Translations under genes and position numbers: made by a program | Assembly: GCF_020026305.1 (NCBI RefSeq) | Contig: NZ_CP075691.1 | Coordinates: 3,906,001 to 3,970,000 of the forward strand | DNA: 64,000 bases | From: Streptomyces sp. 135 | GTDB lineage: Bacteria > Actinomycetota > Actinomycetes > Streptomycetales > Streptomycetaceae | Direction: 5' to 3' | Shown: piece after piece, positions 7,441-15,391 of the stretch | Position numbering within the stretch: position 1 is the first letter of the stretch | Layout: each line of letters opens with the position of its first letter | Notes under the pieces: model-generated | What the model was told of the DNA's origin: nothing | Seen by the model: the letters and a program-made list of their open reading frames with translations, nothing else | Database searches by the model: none

Positions 7441-8479
7441 GCTGGACTGGGCCCGCGAGGAGGACCAGGAGTGGGCCGACACCGTCCACGTACGGCTCGC
7501 GCTCGACCATGACATGCCCCTCGGGCTCACCGAGGAGGCGCTCGCCGAGGCGCACCAGCTGGTGCACGAGGCCGGGCTGCCGGCGCATGAGGTGCTCGGC
7601 GCCCCGGAGGCGTACGCGTCCGCCGTCGCCGCCGAGCGCGTCAGCGAGGAGCACCGGGCGAGGACCGACGCGCACGGCATGACGCCGGGCGAGGGCGTCC
7701 GCGCCGCCTTCGGAACGCTCGGGTGCGTCGGGTTCGTCCTCGGCGTCCTGTACTGGATCGAGGACGGGCTGTGGGTGACGGGCAGTTGGGCCTCGGTCGC
7801 CATGAGCGCGACGGTCGTGGCCGTCGTCTCGCTCGGCGCCCTCGCCCTCGTCGCCCGCGCCGCCGGCCGGATCCGGGGCGTGTGGGGCATGCGGGGCTTC
7901 CTCGCGTGGGCCGCCTGCGCCCTCGCGGGCGGGGCCGCCGTCGCCTCCGCCACCCCCGACCGGCAGTTGTTCGACGTGCCCGTGCCGGTGCTGATGGCGG
8001 GCTGCGCCGCCTGGGCCGTGGGGGCCTACGCGTTCCCGGACGCCACCCTCGACCGCTGGTTCACATCGCGTCCGCACGCCGACGACGAGCAGTGGCTGGC
8101 GCGGCTCGAAGGGCTGCTGCGCGGACGGCACGCCATGCCGGCCGTTGAGGCGCGCGGCCATGTGCGGGAGGCCCGGCAGCATCTCGCCGGGGGGACGGGC
8201 GGCGAGCGCGCCGAGGACGTCTTCGGCGACGTCGAGGTGTACGCCATGCGGCTGGCCGAAGGGCCCCGCAAGCGTCAGCGGCTCGCCCGCCGCAAGCTGT
8301 ACCGCGCGGCCGCGTTGGCCGCGATGTTCGCCGTGCTCGCCGTCGACGAGGCCCTCGAAGCGGGCCGCTTCTCGGGCTGGGTCGCCTGTTACGTGGGCGC
8401 GTCCGGCTGCTGGCTGTGGACCATGTTCGCCGAGTGGCGCGAGGCGCGCGGACCGGCCGGGGCGGACCCGTCCCGCTAG
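7418..8479 (+). CDS. PadR-associated multi-pass membrane protein
   Basis: A 353-residue protein of no named function. The N-terminal ~90 residues are soluble and acidic (DUF1700-like helical region AEAHQLVHEAGLPAHEVLGAPEAYA). Two to four hydrophobic segments follow (about 105-160, 172-215). A second helical soluble part contains another VEARGHVREARQHL-type repeat, and the end has two further hydrophobic segments (about 300-340). The GTG at 7418 lies within padR. Its TAG stop codon is contributed by the left end of the MITE-like repeat that follows, so the original C-terminus may have been longer or different. Confidence 0.75.
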   Translation: MGKTRTAELDWAREEDQEWADTVHVRLALDHDMPLGLTEEALAEAHQLVHEAGLPAHEVLGAPEAYASAVAAERVSEEHRARTDAHGMTPGEGVRAAFGTLGCVGFVLGVLYWIEDGLWVTGSWASVAMSATVVAVVSLGALALVARAAGRIRGVWGMRGFLAWAACALAGGAAVASATPDRQLFDVPVPVLMAGCAAWAVGAYAFPDATLDRWFTSRPHADDEQWLARLEGLLRGRHAMPAVEARGHVREARQHLAGGTGGERAEDVFGDVEVYAMRLAEGPRKRQRLARRKLYRAAALAAMFAVLAVDEALEAGRFSGWVACYVGASGCWLWTMFAEWREARGPAGADPSR

Positions 8480-8684
8480 GGCCTGTCCGACAATCCCCGT
8501 CGTCGCCCGGAGGGCGGCCTCGCGGCGTCAGGTGCGTGCTCTCGGCGTGCCGGGCGTAGGGCCTCGTACTGGATGTACTTGGCTCTGCGCCCGGTGCGGC
8601 GAGTGGGGGCACCCCCTGCTCGAAGAGCTCGGGGGAGCGTGCATGGCGTCGCGAGGCAGGCGGGAATGGTCGGACAGGCCCTAG
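8476..8684. mobile_element. MITE-like element with 16-bp perfect terminal inverted repeats
   Basis: CTAGGGCCTGTCCGAC at 8476-8491 and GTCGGACAGGCCCTAG at 8669-8684 are exact reverse complements bounding 209 bases with no credible coding sequence. The interior contains a further imperfect hairpin (GGGGGCACCCCC, and GAAGAGCTCGGGGGAG around 8608-8637). This is the structure of a non-autonomous insertion element mobilised by a transposase in trans. The CTAG ends could also be a palindromic target duplication. It provides the stop codon of the gene on its left and ends 10 bases before the ATG on its right. Confidence 0.75.
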
Positions 8685-8694
8685 CCTGCCGCGC

Positions 8695-9204
8695 ATGATC
8701 CTCGAACCGCTCACCGCCGTCGACGGAGCCCTGCCCGGTCACCTCCTCACCGAGGTGACCGCGCTGTACGCGGCGAACCGGGAGTTCTCCGCCCTCAGCG
8801 GGGACTTCCCCGACCCCGACGGCATCCGCGTCGAGCAGGTCACCAAGGCGCTCGCGGATGGACTGGCCCACCCCGACGCCAAGGTGCTGCTCGCCCGCTC
8901 CGAGGGGCGGCTCGCCGGTGTCGTCATCACCCTCGCCCGCCGTCCCGATCCCGCCGATCCCGACCCGTGGATCGGACTGCTGATCGTGGCCGCGGAGCTG
9001 CACCGTACGGGCGTGGGCCGGGAGTTGGTGCGCCTCGTCGAGGACCGCTTGCGGGCGGCGGGGCACGCGGCGGTGCGCCTCGCCGTCCTGGAGAACAACC
9101 CCGCCGCCCTGCGCTTTTGGACCGCGCTCGGCTATCTCGTCATCGGGCACCGCGAGGACCGCGCCCCGCACCGGCCGTGCGCGGTCCTGCGCAAGCCCCT
9201 GTGA
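8695..9204 (+). CDS. GNAT-family N-acetyltransferase
   Basis: A 169-residue GCN5-related acetyltransferase. It has the central strand WIGLLIVAAELHRTGVGRELVRLVED, whose RTGVGREL is the acetyl-CoA pyrophosphate-binding R/QxxGxG/A motif, followed by AVRLAVLENNPAALRFWTALGY, the typical C-terminal GNAT block. The substrate is unknown. The ATG lies only 10 bases after the right end of the MITE-like element, so any native promoter and ribosome site have been displaced and expression may depend on the element or on read-through. It converges with the M1 peptidase gene, with stop codons 7 bases apart. Confidence 0.85.
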   Translation: MILEPLTAVDGALPGHLLTEVTALYAANREFSALSGDFPDPDGIRVEQVTKALADGLAHPDAKVLLARSEGRLAGVVITLARRPDPADPDPWIGLLIVAAELHRTGVGRELVRLVEDRLRAAGHAAVRLAVLENNPAALRFWTALGYLVIGHREDRAPHRPCAVLRKPL

Positions 9205-9211
9205 GCACGCC

Positions 9212-10657
9212 TCAGGGGCGGTCGGGCTTGCCGTCGCCGTACAGCCAGTCGCCCCAGATCCGGCCGACCTTCTCGCGCGCCTCGTCGCTGCCCGCGTGCT
9301 TCTCCACGTACTCGGTGAAGTCCCTGGTGTCCGCGTTCTTGTGCCGGTACGTCTTCGCCCAGCCCTGCACGATGTCGTAGAACGCGTCGTCGCCCACCGC
9401 CCGGCGGATCTTGTGGATGACCATCGCGCCACGCTCGTAGACCGGCGGATCCGAGATGTGCGCGGCGTCCGTCGGCTTGGCGGGCGGGAAGTCCCAGATC
9501 GCCTCGTTGTCCTCGGCGTCCTCGTAGTAGTCGCCCTCGTACAGCGCCTCGAAGGTGTCCTGCGCGCTGTCGCCGCCCTGGTCCTCCTCGTACAGCCACT
9601 CCGCGTACGTCGCGAAGCCCTCGTTGAGCCACATGTCCCGCCAGGACCTCGGCGTGACGGAGTCGCCGAACCACTGGTGGGCCATCTCGTGGACGATGAG
9701 CCCGGTCTCCGGGGGGCCGGGGAAGACGGGCCTGGTCTGCGTCTCCAGGGCGTACGCGGCGTCCTCCTCGCGGTCGACGATCGCGCCGGCCGAGGAGAAC
9801 GGGTACGGCCCGAAGTTGTACTCCGCCCACTCCAGGATGTCCGGGATCTTCGCGAGCGCCTTCTTGCCCGCCCTCGCCTGCGAGGGGTCGACGGCCGTGA
9901 TGACCGGCAGCCCGTCCTCGGTCGCCGTCGTCTTCATCTCGTACTCCCCGACGGCCACGGTCGCCAGATAACTCGCCATCGGTTCGGCGCTGTGCCAGGC
10001 GAAGGTGGTGCGGCCGTTCTTGGTCGACTCGCGCGTCAACTCGCCGTTGGAGACGGCCGTCACCCCCTTGGGGACGGTGATCGCTATGTCGTACGAGGCC
10101 TTGTCGCTCGGGTGGTGGTTACCGGGGAACCACGCCATGGAGCCGGCCGGCTGGCCGAGCGCGAGCGCGCCGTCCGCCGTCTTGAGCCAGCCCTCCTCGG
10201 AGCCGTCCGCGTCGGTGATGGTCTCGGGGGTGCCGGAGTAGCGGACGGTCGCCACGAACGTCTCGCCCCGGTCGAGTTCGTCGGCCGGGCGGACCCTCAG
10301 CTCCTGGCCCGCGCGCTGGAAGCGGGCCGCCTTGCCCTCGACGGTGACCGCCGAGACGTCGAGGCCCTTGAGGTCGAGGTTGAAGGAGCTGAGGTTCTTC
10401 GCGGCGCGGGCGGTGATCTCGGCGGTGCCGGTGAGGTGGCGCCCTTCCGGGTCGTAGCCGAGGGTCAGGCCGTAGTGCGTGACGTCGTAACCGCCGTTGC
10501 CCAGCTTCGGGAAGTACGGGTCGCGCACGCCGTCCGCCCCGGGGGTGCCGTCCACACCCGAGCCGGCGCACCCGCTGACGGCGACGAGCAGCGCGAGGGC
10601 GCAGGCGAGGGTACGGGGCACGGTGGCGGCTCGGGCGGCCGGAGATCGCAGGTCCAC
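9212..10657 (-). CDS. M1-family metallopeptidase lipoprotein (aminopeptidase N-like)
   Basis: With GTG at 10657 the product is 481 residues. It has a signal peptide ending in a lipobox (ALLVAVSGC), a beta-sandwich N-terminal M1 domain, and then the catalytic domain. Zinc-site motif HEMAHQW at about 323-329 gives the two His ligands and catalytic Glu; the third ligand Glu is at about 346 in WLNEGFATYAEW. The proton-donor Tyr region follows (VYERGAMVIHKIRR). It lacks the large helical C-terminal domain of full aminopeptidase N, like other short secreted actinobacterial M1 enzymes. It should act at the outer face of the membrane on peptides. The upstream extension to 10762 lacks signal character and was not used. 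Confidence 0.9.
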   Translation of the reverse strand: MDLRSPAARAATVPRTLACALALLVAVSGCAGSGVDGTPGADGVRDPYFPKLGNGGYDVTHYGLTLGYDPEGRHLTGTAEITARAAKNLSSFNLDLKGLDVSAVTVEGKAARFQRAGQELRVRPADELDRGETFVATVRYSGTPETITDADGSEEGWLKTADGALALGQPAGSMAWFPGNHHPSDKASYDIAITVPKGVTAVSNGELTRESTKNGRTTFAWHSAEPMASYLATVAVGEYEMKTTATEDGLPVITAVDPSQARAGKKALAKIPDILEWAEYNFGPYPFSSAGAIVDREEDAAYALETQTRPVFPGPPETGLIVHEMAHQWFGDSVTPRSWRDMWLNEGFATYAEWLYEEDQGGDSAQDTFEALYEGDYYEDAEDNEAIWDFPPAKPTDAAHISDPPVYERGAMVIHKIRRAVGDDAFYDIVQGWAKTYRHKNADTRDFTEYVEKHAGSDEAREKVGRIWGDWLYGDGKPDRP

Positions 10658-10769
10658 GCCGGTGATCTTATGCGGCAATTGTTCGGTGTTGGGCCGGCCG
10701 ACCCTGACGCGGTGCCCCCGACGGGGAGCCCGGAGACCGGAAATCCCGGGAGCCTGGGGCACCCTGAAA

Positions 10770-11327
10770 TCAGCGGGCGAGGGCTGTCACGCCCGCTCGC
10801 GCGAACTTCTCGTCCAGGTCGCCGCTCGGGGCGCCCGCGACGCCGATGCCCGCGATGGGCGCGCCCTTGGCGGTCACCGGGGCGCCGCCCGCGAGGAACA
10901 GCGTGCCGGGGATGTCCTTCAGGTTCGGGGCCTGCTCCAGGCGCTTGGCCAGCTCGGAGGTGGGCGCGTTCCAGGAGACGGCGGTGTAGGCCTTCTTCTC
11001 GGCCGACTCGTACGACTGCGGGCCCGCGCCGTCGCCGCGCAACGTGACGACGGTGTTGCCGTTGCGGTCGACGACGGCCACGGTGACGCGCTGGTTCTCC
11101 TTCTTCGCGGCGTCCAGCGCGGCCTGCGCGGCCTTCGTGGCGGCGGCCACCGTGAGGTGCGTGGAGTGGGTGAGGTTCTTGTCGCCCGCGTCGGCGGTGA
11201 CGGCGGCCTTGGTGGCGGCGTCGGGGGTGCCGGCGCTGGCGGAGACGGCACCGAAGGTCCCGGCGCCGAGGGCGGCGACGGCGACGGCACCGGTGAGGAC
11301 GCGGGTACGGCGGGAGAGCTTCTGCAT
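10770..11327 (-). CDS. hbpS: HbpS-like secreted haem-binding protein
   Basis: A 185-residue exported protein. The signal peptide is residues 1-33 (RRTRVLTGAVAVAALG... ending near ASAG). It is followed by a GlcG/HbpS-type domain with KAAQAALDAAKKENQRVTVAVVDRNGNTVVTLRGDGA and a C-terminal GAPVTAKGAPIAGIGVAGAPSGDLDEKFA. In Streptomyces, HbpS is an extracellular octameric haem-/iron-binding protein that modulates the sensor kinase SenS under oxidative stress. It is divergent from the adjacent senS/senR pair, the arrangement seen in S. reticuli, which makes the assignment strong. Confidence 0.9.
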   Translation of the reverse strand: MQKLSRRTRVLTGAVAVAALGAGTFGAVSASAGTPDAATKAAVTADAGDKNLTHSTHLTVAAATKAAQAALDAAKKENQRVTVAVVDRNGNTVVTLRGDGAGPQSYESAEKKAYTAVSWNAPTSELAKRLEQAPNLKDIPGTLFLAGGAPVTAKGAPIAGIGVAGAPSGDLDEKFARAGVTALAR

Positions 11328-11445
11328 CGGGACTCCTGGTGGTGTGGGCTGCCTGATGTGCGGTGACGCCTCAATCCTCAGCCGGGTCCCACCCCGCACC
11401 CCTCGGCGTACCGGCTGGGAGCCGGACGCCACCCGACCGACAACG

Positions 11446-11467
11446 GGGTCAGCCGATCGGTTGACCC
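11446..11467. promoter_or_regulatory. 22-bp near-perfect palindrome between hbpS and senS
   Basis: Arms GGGTCAGCCGA and TCGGTTGACCC abut with one mismatch between them. The palindrome lies 119 bases upstream of hbpS and 86 bases upstream of the senS GTG, and its TTGACC could double as a -35 element. SenR is known to regulate this divergent region in S. reticuli, so a SenR operator is plausible but not shown. Confidence 0.55.
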
Positions 11468-11552
11468 GAGCGTGGCCCCACCGGGTCACAATGAGGGTGT
11501 TTGCCCAGTTCAACGCACGCGTCACGGCATCACGACGAGAGGGTGGCCCACA

Positions 11553-12866
11553 GTGGACCGACACAGGCCGACCCCGCACCCGCCAAGCCCAGTCCCAGGT
11601 CCAGGTCCAGGTCCAGTCACCCTTCGCTCCCACCCGGCGGGCACCGCACCCGACCCCGACGCCCGCTGGCTGGCAGCCGTCATGCACGCCGCGTTCTTCC
11701 TCCTCCTCGGCGCCTCGCTGGCCCGCTTCCTGCTGCGGCACCCCGGTGAGCCGCGCACGCCATGGATCATCGCGCTCTCGGTGACACTCGCGCTGCTGTA
11801 CGCCCTGCCGTCCCCCGTCGCCGCGCTGACGCGGAAGGACCCGGCGTCGTACTCCTCGGGACCGGCGCTCGGCGCGGCGCCGGGTGCCCGCCGCCTCCTG
11901 TGGCTCGGCACGGTGGTCACGGTCTGGGTGGTCCTCGTCGTGCTCGCGCCGAGCTTCGCGTGGTGCGCGGTGCCGCTGTTCTACTCCGGGCTCCGTACGC
12001 TGCCGACACGCGCCGCGCTCGCCCTGGTGGCCGTCCTGACGGCGTTCGTCGTCGCGGCGCAGCTGGAGCTCGCGGGCCGCTTCGACCCGAACCTGCTGCT
12101 CGCGCCGCCCGCCGTGGCGGCGGTGGCCGCCGCCGTCTTCGTGCACATGCAGCGCCAGGCGGCACGTCAGCGCGAACTCATCGACGACCTTCTCCGCACC
12201 CGCCGCGAACTGGCCGCCACCGAACGCCGCGAGGGCACCCTCGCCGAACGCCAGCGCCTGTCCATGGAGATCCACGACACCCTCGCCCAGGGCCTGTCCA
12301 GCCAGCAGATGCTGCTCCAGGCCGCCGACCGCCTCTGGGACACGGACCCGGCCAGGGCCCGCACCCACGTCCGTACCGCCGAGTCGATCACGGAACGGGG
12401 GCTCGCCGAGGCCCGCCGTTTCGTGCACGACCTGGCGCCCGCCGACCTCGCGGACGGCGGCGGCCTCGCCGAGGCCCTGCGGGCGCTCGCGGAACGGGAG
12501 TCGGACGCGAACCTGACCGTCCGCTTCCACGCGGAGGGCGCCCCGGTGCCGCTGCCCGACCGGGTCAGCTCGGCGCTGCTGCGTATCGCGCAGGGCGCGC
12601 TGGCCAACGTACGCGAACACGCGGACGCCACCACGGCGGCGCTGACCCTGACGCTCCTGGACGACCAGGTGGTCCTGGACGTGGCGGACGACGGCCGCGG
12701 CTTCACACCACCCGCGGCGGGGGAAGCGGCGGCAGGCGTACGAGGCCACGGCCTGCCCGCGATCCGCGCGCGGGCGGGCCAGCTCGGCGGCACACTGACC
12801 ATCGAGTCGGCGCCGGGCGAGGGCACGGTCCTTTCCGTATCGATCCCGTTGGAGTCCCCGTCATGA
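11553..12866 (+). CDS. senS: sensor histidine kinase SenS
   Basis: With GTG at 11553 the product is 437 residues. A Pro-rich N-terminus is followed by about five transmembrane helices (about 35-200). A HisKA_3 dimerisation domain carries phosphoacceptor His at about 241 (RLSMEIHDTLAQGLSSQQML). The HATPase_c domain has a clear DDGRGF G1 box and GHGLPAIRARAGQLGG. This is the NarL-type kinase partner of SenR; HbpS contacts its extracytoplasmic part. The frame is open upstream to a GTG at 11472, but GAGAGGG before 11553 favours the later start. The stop overlaps the senR ATG (ATGA). Confidence 0.9.
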   Translation: MDRHRPTPHPPSPVPGPGPGPVTLRSHPAGTAPDPDARWLAAVMHAAFFLLLGASLARFLLRHPGEPRTPWIIALSVTLALLYALPSPVAALTRKDPASYSSGPALGAAPGARRLLWLGTVVTVWVVLVVLAPSFAWCAVPLFYSGLRTLPTRAALALVAVLTAFVVAAQLELAGRFDPNLLLAPPAVAAVAAAVFVHMQRQAARQRELIDDLLRTRRELAATERREGTLAERQRLSMEIHDTLAQGLSSQQMLLQAADRLWDTDPARARTHVRTAESITERGLAEARRFVHDLAPADLADGGGLAEALRALAERESDANLTVRFHAEGAPVPLPDRVSSALLRIAQGALANVREHADATTAALTLTLLDDQVVLDVADDGRGFTPPAAGEAAAGVRGHGLPAIRARAGQLGGTLTIESAPGEGTVLSVSIPLESPS

Positions 12867-13528
12867 ACGTCATGAACGCACCTCGCCGGCCGGTACGTCA
12901 GCCGGTACGTCTCCTGGTCTGCGACGACCACGTGGTCGTACGCGCGGGCCTGCTCGCCCTGCTCGGCAGCGCGCCGGACATCGAGGTGGTCGGCGAGGCG
13001 GGCACGGGCGAGGAGGCGGCCGCCCTGGCCGCCAAGCTGACGCCGGACGTGGTCCTGATGGACCTCCAGCTGGGCGAGGGCATCGACGGCGTGGAGGCGA
13101 CGCGACGCATCACCTCGCCCTCTCCCGGCGCCCCGCCCCACGTCCTGGTCCTGACGACCTACGACACGGACGCGGACATCACGCGGGCGATCGAGGCGGG
13201 CGCGACGGGGTACCTGCTGAAGGCGGAACGCCCCGAGGAGCTGTTCTCCGCGATCCACGCCGCGTCCCAGGGACGCACCGCGCTCTCGCCCCCGGTCGCC
13301 TCCCGCGTCATGGCCCGCATGCGGGCCCCGAGGCCCACCCTCACGGACCGGGAACGCGACATCCTCGGCCAGCTCTCGCGGGGCCTCGGCAACCGTGAGA
13401 TCGCCCGCGCCCTGTTCATCAGCGAGGCCACGGTCAAGACCCACCTGGGCCGGATCTACGACAAGCTGGGCGTCGACACGCGAGCGGGTGCGGTGGCGGT
13501 GGCGAAGGAGCAGCGGCTGCTGCCGTGA
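12863..13528 (+). CDS. senR: NarL/LuxR-type response regulator SenR
   Basis: A 221-residue two-component regulator. The receiver domain (17-135) has the acidic pair DD at 21-22, phosphoacceptor Asp67 (VVLMDLQL), Thr in LVLTTYDTD and Lys in YLLKAERPEE. The C-terminal LuxR helix-turn-helix is TDRERDILGQLSRGLGNREIARALFISEATVKTHLGRIYDKLGV. It starts inside the senS stop codon (ATGA), so the kinase and regulator are translationally coupled. A second ATG nine bases downstream is an alternative start. In S. reticuli SenR controls hbpS, the catalase-peroxidase operon and itself. Confidence 0.92.
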   Translation: MNVMNAPRRPVRQPVRLLVCDDHVVVRAGLLALLGSAPDIEVVGEAGTGEEAAALAAKLTPDVVLMDLQLGEGIDGVEATRRITSPSPGAPPHVLVLTTYDTDADITRAIEAGATGYLLKAERPEELFSAIHAASQGRTALSPPVASRVMARMRAPRPTLTDRERDILGQLSRGLGNREIARALFISEATVKTHLGRIYDKLGVDTRAGAVAVAKEQRLLP

Positions 13529-13557
13529 GGGCGGCTCCGGCGTGACACCATCGACCC

Positions 13558-14070
13558 GTGCTCGACATCGGCTACGCCCTCTCCGCCCGCTTCCCGGACC
13601 CCCCTGAGCTGGACTACGGCCGGGCGGACGTCCACACCCTGCGTCACGACCTGTTCTGCGGGGACGTGTACCTGGCGGACACCAAGGCGGACCGGGAACT
13701 GTCCACAGCCTGGGGATGGGTTCCCGTACTGGACTTCGCGTGGGCGCTGTGCGACATCGTGGAGAGCCTGGACCGGGATCCGCTCGGCAGCCGGGCCTCC
13801 CGCCCCCAGTACGCGGAACTGGACTTCACGGAGTCCACGGACCGCATGCTCTTCGCGCGCCGCTTCGGCTGGGTGGACATCGAGGCGGACTGGATGGACC
13901 CCGAGGAGCCGCCGCTGAGCTTCTCCCACGCGGAGTTGCGGCGCGAGGCCCGTGACTTCCTCCACGACCTCATCGCGGACCTCACGGACCTCCACGACTC
14001 CCTCGCGGACAACCCCGCGATCTGGTCCCTCCAGTCCCGCTACCCCCGTATCCCCCCAGCAGGCCCCTGA
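13558..14070 (+). CDS. conserved hypothetical protein
   Basis: A 170-residue acidic soluble protein starting at GTG 13558, 29 bases after senR. It has no signal peptide or membrane segment. Features include many Asp/Glu and aromatic residues (FAWALCDIVESLDRDPLGSR, TESTDRMLFARRFGWVDIEADW) and a helical C-terminus. I recognise it only as a conserved actinobacterial hypothetical of unknown function. Proximity to senR suggests possible co-transcription by read-through, but nothing ties it to redox sensing. Confidence 0.7.
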   Translation: MLDIGYALSARFPDPPELDYGRADVHTLRHDLFCGDVYLADTKADRELSTAWGWVPVLDFAWALCDIVESLDRDPLGSRASRPQYAELDFTESTDRMLFARRFGWVDIEADWMDPEEPPLSFSHAELRREARDFLHDLIADLTDLHDSLADNPAIWSLQSRYPRIPPAGP

Positions 14071-14407
14071 CCGCCCCCGGCGGTCCCCCTGACCCGCCGC
14101 TCCGCGCCGGATCTCCCCCACCCACCCGCCCGTTACTCGGCATCGAGACACCGAGGCAGGGCCAGGGAAGGCTGAGCCCCGCCCACAGCCGACCGCGCCC
14201 CGAGCCGAACAAAACCCACCGACGCCCCACAGCGGCTCGCCCGCGGCCGGGAGAACACATGAGCCGCAGACGCCCCACAGACGCACGGGATGAGCGACCA
14301 GACGCGCGCGAGGCACAGCCGTGGTGGTCGCCCGGGCGCCGAAGCAGCAAATCGCCCGCGCCAAGATAGCGAGCACGGACATACCCCCGCGGCCCCGCCC
14401 CCAAGAC
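14071..14407. other. non-coding stretch between convergent genes
   Basis: No credible gene on either strand. The sequence is C-rich on the plus strand. It has no perfect terminator hairpin and leads into the tandem repeat at 14408. The neighbouring genes converge here. Confidence 0.5.
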
Positions 14408-14505
14408 GCACCCCAGGCGACCAGCACCGGCACCCCCACCGACCCGCACCCCAGGCGACCAGCACCGGACCCCCACCGGCCCACACCCCAGGCGACCACC
14501 GGCTA
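14408..14505. repeat. imperfect tandem repeat, ~38-bp unit, 2.6 copies
   Basis: Copies beginning CACCCCAGGCGACCAGCACC start at 14409 and 14447, and a third, partial copy (CACCCCAGGCGACCACCGG) starts at 14484. The array abuts the 3' end of the pentapeptide-repeat gene at 14503. It is probably a local slippage product with no evident function. Confidence 0.7.
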
Positions 14506-15216
14506 CTTCCCCACCCCAGCCACCCGCACCCCCACCTCCGCCGCAAACCCCGCCGCCAACTCGATCAACTGCTCAGGACTGATCACCGCCCCGGCCAACG
14601 CCCCCAACCCCCGCGCAACATCCAGCTCCCCCACCGCCCGCAGATCCACGTCCTTCATCCGCACCCCACTGAAGTCCACCCGCCGCAGCACACACCCCCG
14701 AAACTCCACCCGCTCCAAGGACGCGAGCCCGAAGTCCGGCTCCACCAACACGCACTCCTCGAAGATCACATCCCGCAACCGCGCCTTCCGCAGATTCAGG
14801 TAGTCGATCTTCCCGCCCCGCACCACGACCCGCTCCAGCACACTCCCGTGCAACTGCACGCCACCGAGCCGCGCGTCGACCACCTCCACATCCCGCAGCG
14901 ACGCCTCCGCGAGATCGGTCCCCACCCCCCGCAGCCCGGTGAGCACGGAGTCGACGAACCGCGCCCTGGCAAGGCGGGTCTCACCGACCCCGCACCCCGA
15001 CACCGCGCAGTCCATGAACAGCGCCCCGCCCGCGTCCTGCCCCCCGAGTTCGAGCCCGCGGAACTCGACCCCGTCGTAATCCCCGTCGGGCTCCAGCTCC
15101 CCGCCCCCGAAGGGCCGCAGCGGCGGCAACCGCACCTCGGCCCGCCGAGCCTCCTTGACCACGCCCCCGCGCGCGGCACCCCGCGAGCCCTTCGCCACCT
15201 TCGCCTTCTGAGCCAT
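14503..15216 (-). CDS. pentapeptide-repeat protein
   Basis: A 237-residue cytoplasmic protein. From about residue 50 to 200 it follows the A(D/N)LxX-type five-residue periodicity in degenerate form (FRGLELGGQDAGGALFMDCAVSGCGVGETRLARARFVDSVLTGL...). This predicts a right-handed quadrilateral beta-helix. The N-terminus is Lys/Arg-rich (AQKAKVAKGSRGAARGG). Some members of this large family mimic DNA and protect gyrase; nothing specific points to that here. ATG at 15216. It is divergent from the FAD oxidoreductase gene. Confidence 0.8.
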   Translation of the reverse strand: MAQKAKVAKGSRGAARGGVVKEARRAEVRLPPLRPFGGGELEPDGDYDGVEFRGLELGGQDAGGALFMDCAVSGCGVGETRLARARFVDSVLTGLRGVGTDLAEASLRDVEVVDARLGGVQLHGSVLERVVVRGGKIDYLNLRKARLRDVIFEECVLVEPDFGLASLERVEFRGCVLRRVDFSGVRMKDVDLRAVGELDVARGLGALAGAVISPEQLIELAAGFAAEVGVRVAGVGK

Positions 15217-15391
15217 GCCCCCATCGTGCCCGCCACCACTGACAACGCCACAACGCCCGCCCGTCCCCCCACGTCCACCCACCCCACACCCCCCGAGGGA
15301 TGTCACATCCCCCCACCCCCCACCCGTCCACCTCGTGAAGGGAACGCCAGAACCCACAACCGACACCCCGCACCCCGAGGGAGCCCCCGCA

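Noticed and set aside
9032..9830. Arg/Gly-rich frames overlapping the M1 peptidase gene
   Set aside because: Shadow frames: the peptidase frame alone holds the HEMAHQW and NEGFATY motifs.
11328..12749. Minus-strand frame extending hbpS upstream by hundreds of codons
   Set aside because: It is antisense to senS; HbpS has a normal signal peptide starting at the ATG at 11327.
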